Assembly: GCA_009392095.1 (NCBI GenBank)
Contig: VFHF01000225.1
Span: 1 to 31,234 of the forward strand
DNA: 31,234 bases
Direction of reading: 5' to 3'
DNA from: SAR202 cluster bacterium
GTDB lineage: Bacteria; Chloroflexota; Dehalococcoidia; Lucifugimonadales; UBA3495
The position numbers and the translations under genes were made by a program. Below the pieces are notes generated by a model that was not told the DNA's origin, ran no database searches, and saw nothing but the letters and a program-made list of their open reading frames with translations. Shown here piece by piece: positions 6,992 through 14,865 of this stretch. Numbering within the stretch: position 1 is the first letter of the stretch; every line of letters begins with the position of its first letter.

Positions 6992-7431
6992 TTCTTGCCC
7001 ACCTCCGTTGGTTGCTTCAACTCGTGGGTGATTACACGGTCGATCAGCCTGCCGTCCTCGTCCACTGACACTGCCTCGGTAACGATGTAGTTCTTGCCTC
7101 TTCTGAGGTATTTGTCGGCGATCCATGCGGTCACGGTCAGCCGTTTGCCGGCCACAGGCGGGTTGTAACAATGGAACGCACACCGTGCGTTCACCGATCC
7201 GGCGTCAGTATATTTGGCGTTGTACTGACGAACATCCACCTTGTGGGCTATGGTCGGAAAACTGGCTTCCGGGTCCATCACTCCCTTCCGGTAGGTGTCA
7301 ATCATCTCTTGGGTCAACAGGTATTCGAATTTATCAAATGTCTCGCCGACTTCCAATGCTTCCCAGTCCAACTCGATTCGGTCATCAACTTCGGCCATAT
7401 CGAATGCGTCCTCACTAGAAGAATTTTCCAT
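6979..7431 (-). CDS. FAS1-like (MaoC N-terminal type) hot-dog protein
   Basis: About 150 residues with the pattern of the MaoC_dehydrat_N / FAS1-like dehydratase domain: EVGETFDKFEYLLTQEMIDTY near the start, then a long hot-dog helix and sheet ending in GRLIDRVITHELKQP. I chose MENSSS at 7431 as start; an ATG five codons upstream (7446) is possible. Neither has a ribosome site. A TATAAT hexamer overlaps the 7446 ATG, placing a transcript start only a few bases before 7431, so leaderless translation is likely. With the following gene it should form a two-subunit hydratase acting on a CoA or carrier-bound enoyl substrate. No acyl-CoA pathway gene is directly adjacent. Confidence 0.7.
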   Translation of the reverse strand: MENSSSEDAFDMAEVDDRIELDWEALEVGETFDKFEYLLTQEMIDTYRKGVMDPEASFPTIAHKVDVRQYNAKYTDAGSVNARCAFHCYNPPVAGKRLTVTAWIADKYLRRGKNYIVTEAVSVDEDGRLIDRVITHELKQPTEVGKKWGG

Positions 7432-7589
7432 ACCAGGCCTGCGCATTATACATATTGCCAGAGGCTGATTGGCTCGATTCCGAAACGTTATACCCCGCTA
7501 GAACTCCTACAAACGGAGCCGAATCCAAGTTCTGGCACGATAGCTCGAGCCATGTCAAAGGTCATAGGTTATCAGTGAGTCAGACCATC

Positions 7590-8963
7590 TCACGGCCTAG
7601 GAAGCCCTAAGTTATCCCGCAATGTGCCTTCAGAGTAACCTTTCCGGAACAAACCACGGCTTTGGAGTTCTGGAACCACTTGGCTTACAAAGTCTTCGTA
7701 AGCGCCTGGCATGTGGGTGGCGGCCAAGACGAACCCATCGCAGGCTTCGGATCGGAACCAGGATTCCATCTGGTCGGCTACCTGGGGAGCAGTGCCTGCG
7801 AACAGCGGAAGTTCTCGGAGCGTTCCCCGGCCCGACCACTGGATAAAATCATTGACACTTGGGTTGGCCGTACCGCTCAATTCGGTCACACGGTCGAGGA
7901 AGCCGCGGAGGCCGGTCATGGACGCTAGTATCTCGTCGGACAGCGGTTCGTGGACCGGATGCTGGGAAAAGTCGTAGTTAAATACCTCGGAGAGCAGCGC
8001 CAGCGAATCGGTCTGGTTGGCCAGATTGTCAATCTGCTCCAACTTACTCTGGGCATCTTCTTCGGTCTCGCCGACCACAACGTACACCGCTGGAGCAATC
8101 CTCACCGAGTCGGGGTCCCTACCGGCAGACTGCGCTCGCTGACGCAGGTCATCTCGGTAGGCTTTGCAAGCCTCGGGCGTCGGGTAGATCACGAACAACA
8201 ACTCCCCCCAACGGGCTGCAAACTCTCTGCCCCGTTCGGACTGGCCCGCCTGGACCAACACCGGATGGCCCTGGGGCGACCTGGGGACTGTCAGTGGACC
8301 CCGAACCTGGAACCACTCTCCCGAATGGTCGACCCGGTGAACCTTCTCTGGGTCGGCGAACCGCCCGGTCTGTTTGTTCAGCACCACCGCGCCGTCTTCC
8401 CAAGAGTCCCAAAGCTCGACCGTGGCCTGCATGAACTCATCAGCCACGTCGTATCGGTCGTCGTGCTCCAGGAGTTTTGGCACACCGAAATTCTGGGCTT
8501 CCGAGTCGTTGAGGGAAGTCACCACATTCCAGGCGACACGTCCATTAGTGAAGTGGTCCAGCGAGGAGAACAAACGGGCGACGTGAAATGGCGAGAAGTA
8601 TGTCGTGGAGTATGTGGCGCCAAGCCCCAGATGTTTGGTAGCCAAGCCCATGGCGGTGATAACGGGCACCAAGTCCAACTTTACTACCCGTATGCCGTTC
8701 TCAACGGCCTCTTCAAATGAGTCTCCAAAGCGACTGGGCATGGCCAGACGGTCATCTATGAAAGCCAAGTGGAATTTACCCCGCTCCAGGGTGGCGGCGA
8801 TATTCTGGTAGAACTCCAGATCCATGAACCCTGGATCGGTCTCCGGATGGCGCCATGAGCCGGTGTAGTTAGAGCAGTTGGATGCCTGTAGAAAGGCCAC
8901 CAACATCATATGTCTTTCTGAATCGTTGGGCATCCGCTGCCGCCCTCCAAGCAATCGTTTCAT
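7590..8963 (-). CDS. NtaA/SnaA/DszA-family FMN-dependent monooxygenase
   Basis: This 457-residue, two-component-type monooxygenase uses reduced FMN supplied by a separate reductase. Family marks in order are FMDLEFYQNIAATLERGKFH, LATKHLGLGATYSTTYFSPF, FTNGRVAWNVVTSLNDSEAQNFG, HDDRYDVADEFMQATVELWDSW, VRGPLTVPRSPQGHPVLVQAGQS and a C-terminal MESWFRSEACDGFVL. Relatives attack nitrilotriacetate, pristinamycin and dibenzothiophene sulfone, and the group is expanded in some marine Chloroflexota. Its ATG overlaps the preceding MFS stop (TGATG), indicating translational coupling. A downstream ATG (MPNDS, about 8930) is a less favoured alternative start. No flavin reductase lies next to it. Confidence 0.92.
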   Translation of the reverse strand: MKRLLGGRQRMPNDSERHMMLVAFLQASNCSNYTGSWRHPETDPGFMDLEFYQNIAATLERGKFHLAFIDDRLAMPSRFGDSFEEAVENGIRVVKLDLVPVITAMGLATKHLGLGATYSTTYFSPFHVARLFSSLDHFTNGRVAWNVVTSLNDSEAQNFGVPKLLEHDDRYDVADEFMQATVELWDSWEDGAVVLNKQTGRFADPEKVHRVDHSGEWFQVRGPLTVPRSPQGHPVLVQAGQSERGREFAARWGELLFVIYPTPEACKAYRDDLRQRAQSAGRDPDSVRIAPAVYVVVGETEEDAQSKLEQIDNLANQTDSLALLSEVFNYDFSQHPVHEPLSDEILASMTGLRGFLDRVTELSGTANPSVNDFIQWSGRGTLRELPLFAGTAPQVADQMESWFRSEACDGFVLAATHMPGAYEDFVSQVVPELQSRGLFRKGYSEGTLRDNLGLPRP

Positions 8964-10279
8964 CAGGTCAGATATGGTTGCCCCAAGGACACTGGGGCCG
9001 GACGGACAGGAGGTTTGGCTGTAAGCACGAGCAAACTGCAGGCTAGTGCCAGGCCTCCAAACAATATGAACACGAAAGAGTAGGTGCCACGGCTGTCAAA
9101 AAGTATCCCCGCTAGGAGCGGCCCAACCGCCTGGCCCAGTAGCACTCCCGTCTCGCTGACTCCCCGAATTCGGCCCAATGAGTTCCGGCCATAGTAGTCA
9201 GCATACAGGATGGAGATTATGACGTTCGAACCCGACGATACAGCCCCAATCAGACCAGCTGCCACCAGTGCCTTAGCCGCGCTGTCCACTGTCAAAAGGT
9301 AAAGAGTGCTGACGCCTAGGATTACAAATATCACGGAATATGCCCGGCGGGCTTGCATCTTTTCCAAGACCCACCCCCAGACCACGCTGCCAAAGGCAGC
9401 CACCAACCAACTAAAGCTAATGGCCACGGCTGCAAAGGTTAGAGTCAGTCCTTGATCGCGATAGTAGGCCCCGATATGCACGTTTGTCCCGGTATTAACG
9501 CAGAACATCGCCATGCCCATGAAGAACAGTATCCAGAAGGCCTTGGTTTTCATGGCTTCGGCGAGAGACCACGATTCCTCATCTGACGAGACTGTCATCA
9601 CCTTGGCTTGTTTAGGGGATTCTTCACCCCTAGGTGTGTGGGCGTTGTCGGGAAGCAAGCCCATATCTTCAGGACGCTCGACTACGAGAAAAAGACACGG
9701 CGCTAATGACACTCCGAACACCACCAATCCGATGGTGATCCAGGCGGCTTTCATCCCAAAGTGATCAATCATCTGGGCCGACAACATGGTAAAGACCAGC
9801 CCACCAATGGCACCCCAAAAGAAGATTACGCCGATGGCCCGACCTCTCTTTGTGATGAACCATCGGGCCGACACCGTGCTGGCGCCGATGGGAGCCGATG
9901 TGTGAAATACCACCCTGGCCGAAGCGAAGGCTATATAAAAAGTAAGAGGAACCGTGGCCCATGCCATTGACGTCATCGCCATGCCCAGTATTAACACGCT
10001 GATGACCAAAACCGGGCGCGCTCCGAACCGATCAATACACCAACCTACTGCAGGGGACAGGACTAACGCCGCCAGCGCTCCGGCGCTGACTGAGCCGCTA
10101 ATCAGAGTGCGACTCCAGCCAAATTCCTCCGACAGCGGAATTATGAAAATGGTCAAGGTAGTGATGTTTGGTGCCATGCGGGCAAACACGGCCGTGCCCG
10201 ATGCGGCAACCACAACCCATCCGTAAAAGAATGGCAGCCTTTCCTTGAGCTTAGACGCCAGTGGCTGGCTATGTCGCAT
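8963..10279 (-). CDS. MFS transporter, downstream copy of tandem pair
   Basis: This 438-residue protein has about 12 membrane segments. FFYGWVVVAASGTAVFARMAP begins helix 1, GWCIDRFGARPVL is the 2-3 loop signature, and RWFITKRGRAIGV follows helix 4. A soluble loop of about 50 residues, containing the conserved ERPEDMGLLPD then a charged stretch, separates the two six-helix halves. It is clearly paralogous to the upstream MFS gene, by eye more than half identical over the N-terminal half. Its start overlaps that gene by 11 bases and its stop overlaps the monooxygenase start by 1. It probably imports the substrate of the monooxygenase, though this is inferred only from coupling. Confidence 0.92.
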   Translation of the reverse strand: MRHSQPLASKLKERLPFFYGWVVVAASGTAVFARMAPNITTLTIFIIPLSEEFGWSRTLISGSVSAGALAALVLSPAVGWCIDRFGARPVLVISVLILGMAMTSMAWATVPLTFYIAFASARVVFHTSAPIGASTVSARWFITKRGRAIGVIFFWGAIGGLVFTMLSAQMIDHFGMKAAWITIGLVVFGVSLAPCLFLVVERPEDMGLLPDNAHTPRGEESPKQAKVMTVSSDEESWSLAEAMKTKAFWILFFMGMAMFCVNTGTNVHIGAYYRDQGLTLTFAAVAISFSWLVAAFGSVVWGWVLEKMQARRAYSVIFVILGVSTLYLLTVDSAAKALVAAGLIGAVSSGSNVIISILYADYYGRNSLGRIRGVSETGVLLGQAVGPLLAGILFDSRGTYSFVFILFGGLALACSLLVLTAKPPVRPAPVSLGQPYLT

Positions 10280-11594
10280 GTGAGCCTACCAGTAGAGACG
10301 TGGTACGGACGGGCGGTTTAGCCTTCAGCACCAACAAACTGCAGGTGAGAGCCAAAACCACGAAAACAAGGAATATGGTGTCATACCCGCCTTGCCGGCT
10401 GAAGAGTATCCCGGCAATCACCGGTCCCGTCGCCTGACCCAACAGGACTCCAACCTCTCCCAAACCTCGTATCTTGCCCAGCGACAAACGGCCGAAATAA
10501 TTGGCATAGATCACAGAGGGCACAACGTTAGACCCAGCGGAGACCACACCAAAGAGCGCGGACGCCAAAAAAACGCCCATCGTTCCTCCGGCTAGCATCA
10601 GGTATAACGTACTAACAGCCTGGACCAGAAACATCCAGCAGTAGGCGTGGCGTACCTGCACACGGTCGGTAATCCAACCCCAAACTAAACTGCCGATGGC
10701 CGATACGCTCCAACTTAAGCTAACTGCCAAGGCGGCTGAAGTTGCTCCAAGACCTATGTCCCGGAAATATGCACCCATGTGAACGCCTATGCTGGTATGC
10801 ACAAAATAACAAGTAAATCCCATGAAGACCAGCAGCCAAAATGTCCCGGAGCGGACCGCCTCTCCCAGCAACCAGGAATCATCGTCCTCTTCTGGCAGCG
10901 CAGTTTCCTTAACACCAACGGGGTCCGGAATAGAGGCCTCGTTCTTACCTGGGGTAACTTCAGACTCATCGCCATCCGGTAACAGCCCGATATCCTCCGG
11001 GCGCTCGGCCACCAAGAACAACGAGGGCGCTACTGAAATGGCCAACACCATCAGCCCGATGACGATCCAAGTTGTTTTCAATCCGTAGCTTTCCACAACC
11101 AACGACGCCACCATGGTATAGACGATTCCACCTACCGCGCCGATCAGGAAAATCACGCCGATCGCCCGACCGCGCTTTCTAATGAACCACCGGGCGGCGA
11201 CGGTGCTACTGCCGATAGGGGCCGAGGTATGAAAGACCACCCGTCCAGCGGCGAAAGCGATATAGAAGGTCAGCGGTATGGTCGCCCAGGCCAATGAAAT
11301 CATGGCCACCCCCAGGGCCAGCACACTGACCACCAGAACGGGCCGCGCGCCAAACCGGTCTATAAGCCAACCTACCACTGGAGACAAGACCAAAGACGCA
11401 ATGGCCCCGGCACTGACCGAACCTGCGATCAACGTGCGGCTCCAACCTAGTTGCTGGGAAATCGGGAATATGAGCACGGTCAACGTGGTAATGGCCGGGG
11501 CCATCCGAGCAAAAACGACCGTGCTGGACGCAGCGACGACTATCCAGCCGTAATAAAACGGGAATGTATCCCTCAATCGGGACGCGAGAAGCAT
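10269..11594 (-). CDS. MFS transporter, upstream copy of tandem pair
   Basis: This 441-residue protein has about 12 membrane segments and is the first gene of the three-gene minus-strand cassette. It shares FYYGWIVVAASSTVVFARMAP, GWLIDRFGARPVLVVS, VVFHTSAPIG and ERPEDIGLLPD with its downstream copy. The central loop here is longer and more acidic (around residues 200-230). The last third, where substrate helices lie, is more diverged (for instance IGVHMGAYFRDIGLG against NVHIGAYYRDQGLT). The two copies could have different substrates or form a functional pair. The ATG at 11594 has an AAGG-like site upstream. Confidence 0.92.
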   Translation of the reverse strand: MLLASRLRDTFPFYYGWIVVAASSTVVFARMAPAITTLTVLIFPISQQLGWSRTLIAGSVSAGAIASLVLSPVVGWLIDRFGARPVLVVSVLALGVAMISLAWATIPLTFYIAFAAGRVVFHTSAPIGSSTVAARWFIRKRGRAIGVIFLIGAVGGIVYTMVASLVVESYGLKTTWIVIGLMVLAISVAPSLFLVAERPEDIGLLPDGDESEVTPGKNEASIPDPVGVKETALPEEDDDSWLLGEAVRSGTFWLLVFMGFTCYFVHTSIGVHMGAYFRDIGLGATSAALAVSLSWSVSAIGSLVWGWITDRVQVRHAYCWMFLVQAVSTLYLMLAGGTMGVFLASALFGVVSAGSNVVPSVIYANYFGRLSLGKIRGLGEVGVLLGQATGPVIAGILFSRQGGYDTIFLVFVVLALTCSLLVLKAKPPVRTTSLLVGSHAT

Positions 11595-11710
11595 TAAGGC
11601 TACCTTGCCGTCGCAAGACGACTTGGGACGGAGGAATCAATTCTTGAGAAAAGCGTTGGCAGGAGCCAACAGGCATCACCATTGGCCGCCTCCCAATGAT
11701 ACACAAAACG

Positions 11711-11737
11711 ACCGAGGAAAACCGAGCTTCGACCGAG
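11711..11737 (+). promoter_or_regulatory. Three helically phased ACCGAG direct repeats
   Basis: ACCGAG occurs at 11711, 11721 and 11732, with spacings of 10 and 11 bases, or one helical turn each. The block ends 33 bases before the -35 element, a usual position for an activator. No regulator gene is adjacent. Confidence 0.45.
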
Positions 11738-11770
11738 CTATGAACGGGTCTAGGCCAGATTAATCTGAGA

Positions 11771-11800
11771 TTGACTGCCAGATCAGATGGTTAATATAAT
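11771..11800 (+). promoter_or_regulatory. Sigma70-type promoter of the TPP decarboxylase genes
   Basis: TTGACT at 11771-11776 and a perfect TATAAT at 11795-11800 are separated by 18 bases. The inferred start is near 11807, giving a leader of about 98 bases that contains a dyad and a hairpin before the ATG at 11905. Confidence 0.75.
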
Positions 11801-11904
11801 GAGGCGTCCCAATACAGCCAAGAAAACACCGTGTTTAACGGCTCTCTCTTATCTAACGTAGGAGCCGTGGCCGGACTGACAATCACCTAGGGAGGAATTA
11901 ACCA

Positions 11905-12426
11905 ATGGTCCAACAACAGGCAGCCTTACTGAAACCGGAGTCCCTGGTTGCAGAATTCAAGAAGAACGGTGTCACCCACATCGTGACGATTCCCGACAGC
12001 GAAACCAATTACCTCTACGAATTGATGAAGGAACAGGATTGGCTGGACGTTGTCCCCTCCTCACGTGAGGGCGAGACTTTCGCCATCGCCCTTGGTCTGA
12101 TCGTCGGCGGAAAAATCCCCGTCTGCGTCATCCAGAACACCGGAATGATGGAATCAGGCGACTCCATACGCGGAATGTCCATCGACGCTGGTTTCCCGCT
12201 GGTCATGTTGATCGGCTACCGGGGTTGGACGCGCCATGGCGTGATCACCGACTCGGCCGCCCGCTACACTGAGACTTTCCTACACGCCATGGGCATCAAC
12301 TACTACCTGTTGGAGACCGATGACGACGCTAGCCGAATCTCGATCGCCTTCGAGGAAGCCCGGGCCCAAAGCCGGCCCGTTGCCGTACTCGTCGGAGACG
12401 AGTACCACGGCTTCAACCGGATGTAG
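11905..12426 (+). CDS. TPP-dependent decarboxylase, N-terminal (alpha) subunit; sulfopyruvate/phosphonopyruvate type
   Basis: This 173-residue protein corresponds to the PYR domain of a TPP 2-oxo-acid decarboxylase. HIVTIPDSETNYLYELM, VVPSSREGETFAIALGL (carrying the Glu that activates TPP), VCVIQNTGMMESGDSIRG and PLVMLIGYRG match the alpha subunit (ComD) of sulfopyruvate decarboxylase and the N-half of phosphonopyruvate decarboxylase. The next gene supplies the PP domain. The ATG has GGAGG 9 bases upstream. Substrates of known relatives are 3-sulfopyruvate and 3-phosphonopyruvate. No other coenzyme M, phosphonate or sulfonate genes are nearby, so the true substrate is open. Confidence 0.87.
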   Translation: MVQQQAALLKPESLVAEFKKNGVTHIVTIPDSETNYLYELMKEQDWLDVVPSSREGETFAIALGLIVGGKIPVCVIQNTGMMESGDSIRGMSIDAGFPLVMLIGYRGWTRHGVITDSAARYTETFLHAMGINYYLLETDDDASRISIAFEEARAQSRPVAVLVGDEYHGFNRM

Positions 12427-12480
12427 GTTGGCTCGATCCAGGCACATCTTGCACTTAGATAATTCGACTGGAGATACAAA

Positions 12481-13071
12481 ATGTTCGACTCAGCAGATAT
12501 GTTCCGGGCTTTTCAACCTCACCGTGAGAAGGCCATCGTCGTAGTTACGGGCACCGCAGGCCGAGATTGGCGCGATATTTCGGATAACGAAAGCCGCGAC
12601 CTGTCGTTCCAGGGCGCCATGGGACAGACCAACACGGCCGCTTTGGGCTTCGCCCTTGCTCAGCCCAATGAAAAGGTAGTGCTCTTCGACTCCGAAGGCT
12701 CGCTTCAGATGAACATGGGTGTACTTGGGACCGTCGCTGGCAAGAAGCCCAAGAACTTCTTCCACTTCCTGATGGACAACGAATGTTACGCCACTACCGG
12801 CGGACAGCCCGTGCCCAACGCATCGGAGATCAACTATGCCGGGATGGCCAGGGAAGCCGGGTATAAGAAGACGTTCGAGTTCGACAACCTGGAAGAGTTC
12901 ACCAACAACATAGAATTGATCATGAAAGAAGAGGGACCCGTTTTCGTCGCAATGAAAATGATTCCCAAGATCGAGAACGAGCCCATCGGCCGCCGGGTGC
13001 GGAAGCCCCAGCGTTCCCGGGCTGAGACCATCAAAGTCCTGCAATCGGAATTGGGTATCACACTTAAATAG
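12481..13071 (+). CDS. TPP-dependent decarboxylase, C-terminal (beta) subunit; sulfopyruvate/phosphonopyruvate type
   Basis: This 196-residue protein is the TPP pyrophosphate-binding domain, partner of the gene ending 54 bases upstream. GAMGQTNTAALGFALAQP is the usual lead-in. The metal-binding motif, normally G-D-G...N-N, is S-E-G (71-73) then D-N (99-100), followed by the YATTGGQ segment typical of ComE. Glu72 in place of Asp could still bind magnesium, but the change is notable. A C-terminal extension of about 40 residues is rich in Arg and Lys. GGAGA precedes the ATG. The two genes probably form an alpha/beta heteromeric decarboxylase. Confidence 0.87.
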   Translation: MFDSADMFRAFQPHREKAIVVVTGTAGRDWRDISDNESRDLSFQGAMGQTNTAALGFALAQPNEKVVLFDSEGSLQMNMGVLGTVAGKKPKNFFHFLMDNECYATTGGQPVPNASEINYAGMAREAGYKKTFEFDNLEEFTNNIELIMKEEGPVFVAMKMIPKIENEPIGRRVRKPQRSRAETIKVLQSELGITLK

Positions 13072-13336
13072 GCCTTTGGATTCCCCCGACCACCAGTTTT
13101 TTTCAGGAGTTCTTGTCGGTCCAGATGAATATCGGCCCAGCCTTTGTATTGACCATTTGCCAGGCCGAGAATATGATACGGGGGTGGCTTCGGTCTGAAA
13201 TTGAGCCCATTTGACAGTTTTTAACGAAACTAGTCAACGTGCTGCGGTTTTCGTACCTTTTAGATGCGATTACACCGGTAACAGCAATATTAATCCCACG
13301 GTGGCACTATCAAATTGTTAAGTTGGGAGGAAGCAA

Positions 13337-14743
13337 ATGTCTGATCAAGATATCTCATCAATCGCCCATCTGATGCGCCGCGCCGGTTTTGGCGCCCCCT
13401 TGGAGGAATTGCAAGCCAGGGCAGCCAAAGGGTACGAAGCTACCGTCGAAGAACTACTAGACCCTGAGTCTCAACCTCCGATGGAGCGCGACCTCATGAT
13501 GCGCTACAAGGTGGACTGGCTCTCCCAGGCAGGTCTGGAAGGCCAGCAGGAAGAGTGGACCTTCCGCATGATCAACTCCAAGCGCCCCCTCCAGGAAAAG
13601 ATCGCCCTCTTCTGGCACTGCGTCCTAGTAACCGGCCATGCCAAGTGCGAGTACCCCAAACAGCAGGCCGCGGAACTGGACATGTTCCGGACCGTTGGTA
13701 TGGGTAGCTTCCACGAACTGCTAAAGGGATTGTCCAAGGACCCGGCTATGGTCTTCTACCTGGACAACTGCATGAGCCACAAGGGCGCCATCAACGAGAA
13801 CTGGGGCCGCGAGCTCCTGGAACTGTTCTCCCTGGGCGTTGGTATGGACGGCGAGTTCAACTACAGCGAAGACGATGTCAAAGAGGCGTCCCGGGCCTTC
13901 ACCGGATGGACTGTGACCAACTCAGTCCCTCGCTATCCCTACGGAAAATACGACGCAAAGTTCATGTACGACCCCCGTGACCATGACGCCGAAGAGAAGA
14001 CCTTCCTTGGCGAGACCGGAAACTTCAACGGCGATGACATCGTAGACATCATCGTGAAACAGCCCGCCACCGCCCGGTTCGTGGCGCGCCATCTCTACAA
14101 CTTCTTCGTTGCCGACGATGTACAGGTTCCCGCCTGGAAGGACACTCCTCCACAGGACATTGAAGCCATCAAGATGTTGGAAGAAGAATACTTCCGTTCC
14201 AACTACAACATCACCGCCATGCTGCGAGTGTTATTCAACTCGGACTTCTTCAAGAACTCCACTTTCGCCAAGGTGAAGAGCCCGGCGGAGACCGTGGTTG
14301 GCACACTCAAGCTGGTGGGAGACTTCAAATTCCCCCGGCCCGGCCTTGACCTCATGACCATGAACATCCGGTACATGGGCCAAGATTTGCTGAACCCGCC
14401 CACAGTTGAGGGTTGGCATACTGGCCGTGAGTGGATCGACTCCGGAACTCTCGTGGAACGCATCAACTTCACCGCCGACCAGGTTGGTAACATCAACCAC
14501 TCCGGTGTGAAAAACATCATCAACCGCTTGAGCAGTGTTGGCCCTGTGCTAACCGCGGAACAGTTGGTTGAAGGCTGCCTTGAGAACCTGGGATCCTACC
14601 AGCTGGCAAACGAGACCCGGAACCAACTGCTGGAACTGGCTGGAAGCGACGGAGAGATCCGTTCCGACTCAGAGGAATTCCCCGTCCAAGTTGCTACCAT
14701 GCTCCAGTCCATCGTGGCCACCACCGAGTACCTATTCGCTTAG
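13337..14743 (+). CDS. DUF1800 family protein
   Basis: This 468-residue protein has the DUF1800 marks in order: HLMRRAGFGAPLEEL at the N-terminus, EKIALFWHCVLVTGHAK, NWGRELLELFSLGVG, DDVKEASRAFTGWTV, ARFVARHLYNFFV and GQDLLNPPTVEGWHTGREWI. The biochemical role of the family is unknown; it is nearly always encoded beside DUF1501, as here. No signal peptide or membrane segment is visible and the protein begins directly in the domain, so a cytoplasmic place is likely. The ATG at 13337 has GGGAGG 6 bases upstream. A gene-free 265 bases precede it; no consensus promoter is convincing there. Confidence 0.92.
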   Translation: MSDQDISSIAHLMRRAGFGAPLEELQARAAKGYEATVEELLDPESQPPMERDLMMRYKVDWLSQAGLEGQQEEWTFRMINSKRPLQEKIALFWHCVLVTGHAKCEYPKQQAAELDMFRTVGMGSFHELLKGLSKDPAMVFYLDNCMSHKGAINENWGRELLELFSLGVGMDGEFNYSEDDVKEASRAFTGWTVTNSVPRYPYGKYDAKFMYDPRDHDAEEKTFLGETGNFNGDDIVDIIVKQPATARFVARHLYNFFVADDVQVPAWKDTPPQDIEAIKMLEEEYFRSNYNITAMLRVLFNSDFFKNSTFAKVKSPAETVVGTLKLVGDFKFPRPGLDLMTMNIRYMGQDLLNPPTVEGWHTGREWIDSGTLVERINFTADQVGNINHSGVKNIINRLSSVGPVLTAEQLVEGCLENLGSYQLANETRNQLLELAGSDGEIRSDSEEFPVQVATMLQSIVATTEYLFA

Positions 14744-14865
14744 GCCATTCCATAGGCGGATACGACATTTTGAATTGAAGCTGCCGAGGTCTGCACTAAA
14801 ACGACTGAGCAGCTTCAGATTCAAATCAAAACGATTGGTCCGACAAGAATATGGGAGATTAAAGA

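Larger units (their letters stand above)
11595..11904. other. Divergent regulatory region between the MFS cassette and TPP decarboxylase genes
   Basis: This gene-free stretch holds three phased ACCGAG repeats (11711-11737), a near-consensus plus-strand promoter (11771-11800), a 13-base dyad AAACAC-c-GTGTTT at 11824-11836 and a short hairpin (ACGGCTC at 11838-11844 pairing with GAGCCGT at 11862-11868) in the leader. On the minus-strand side there is a hairpin GTTGGC-agga-GCCAAC near 11657-11672. Confidence 0.6.

Noticed and set aside
7950..8720. 256-codon plus-strand open frame
   Set aside because: Antisense to the NtaA/DszA-type monooxygenase, whose family motifs are unmistakable.
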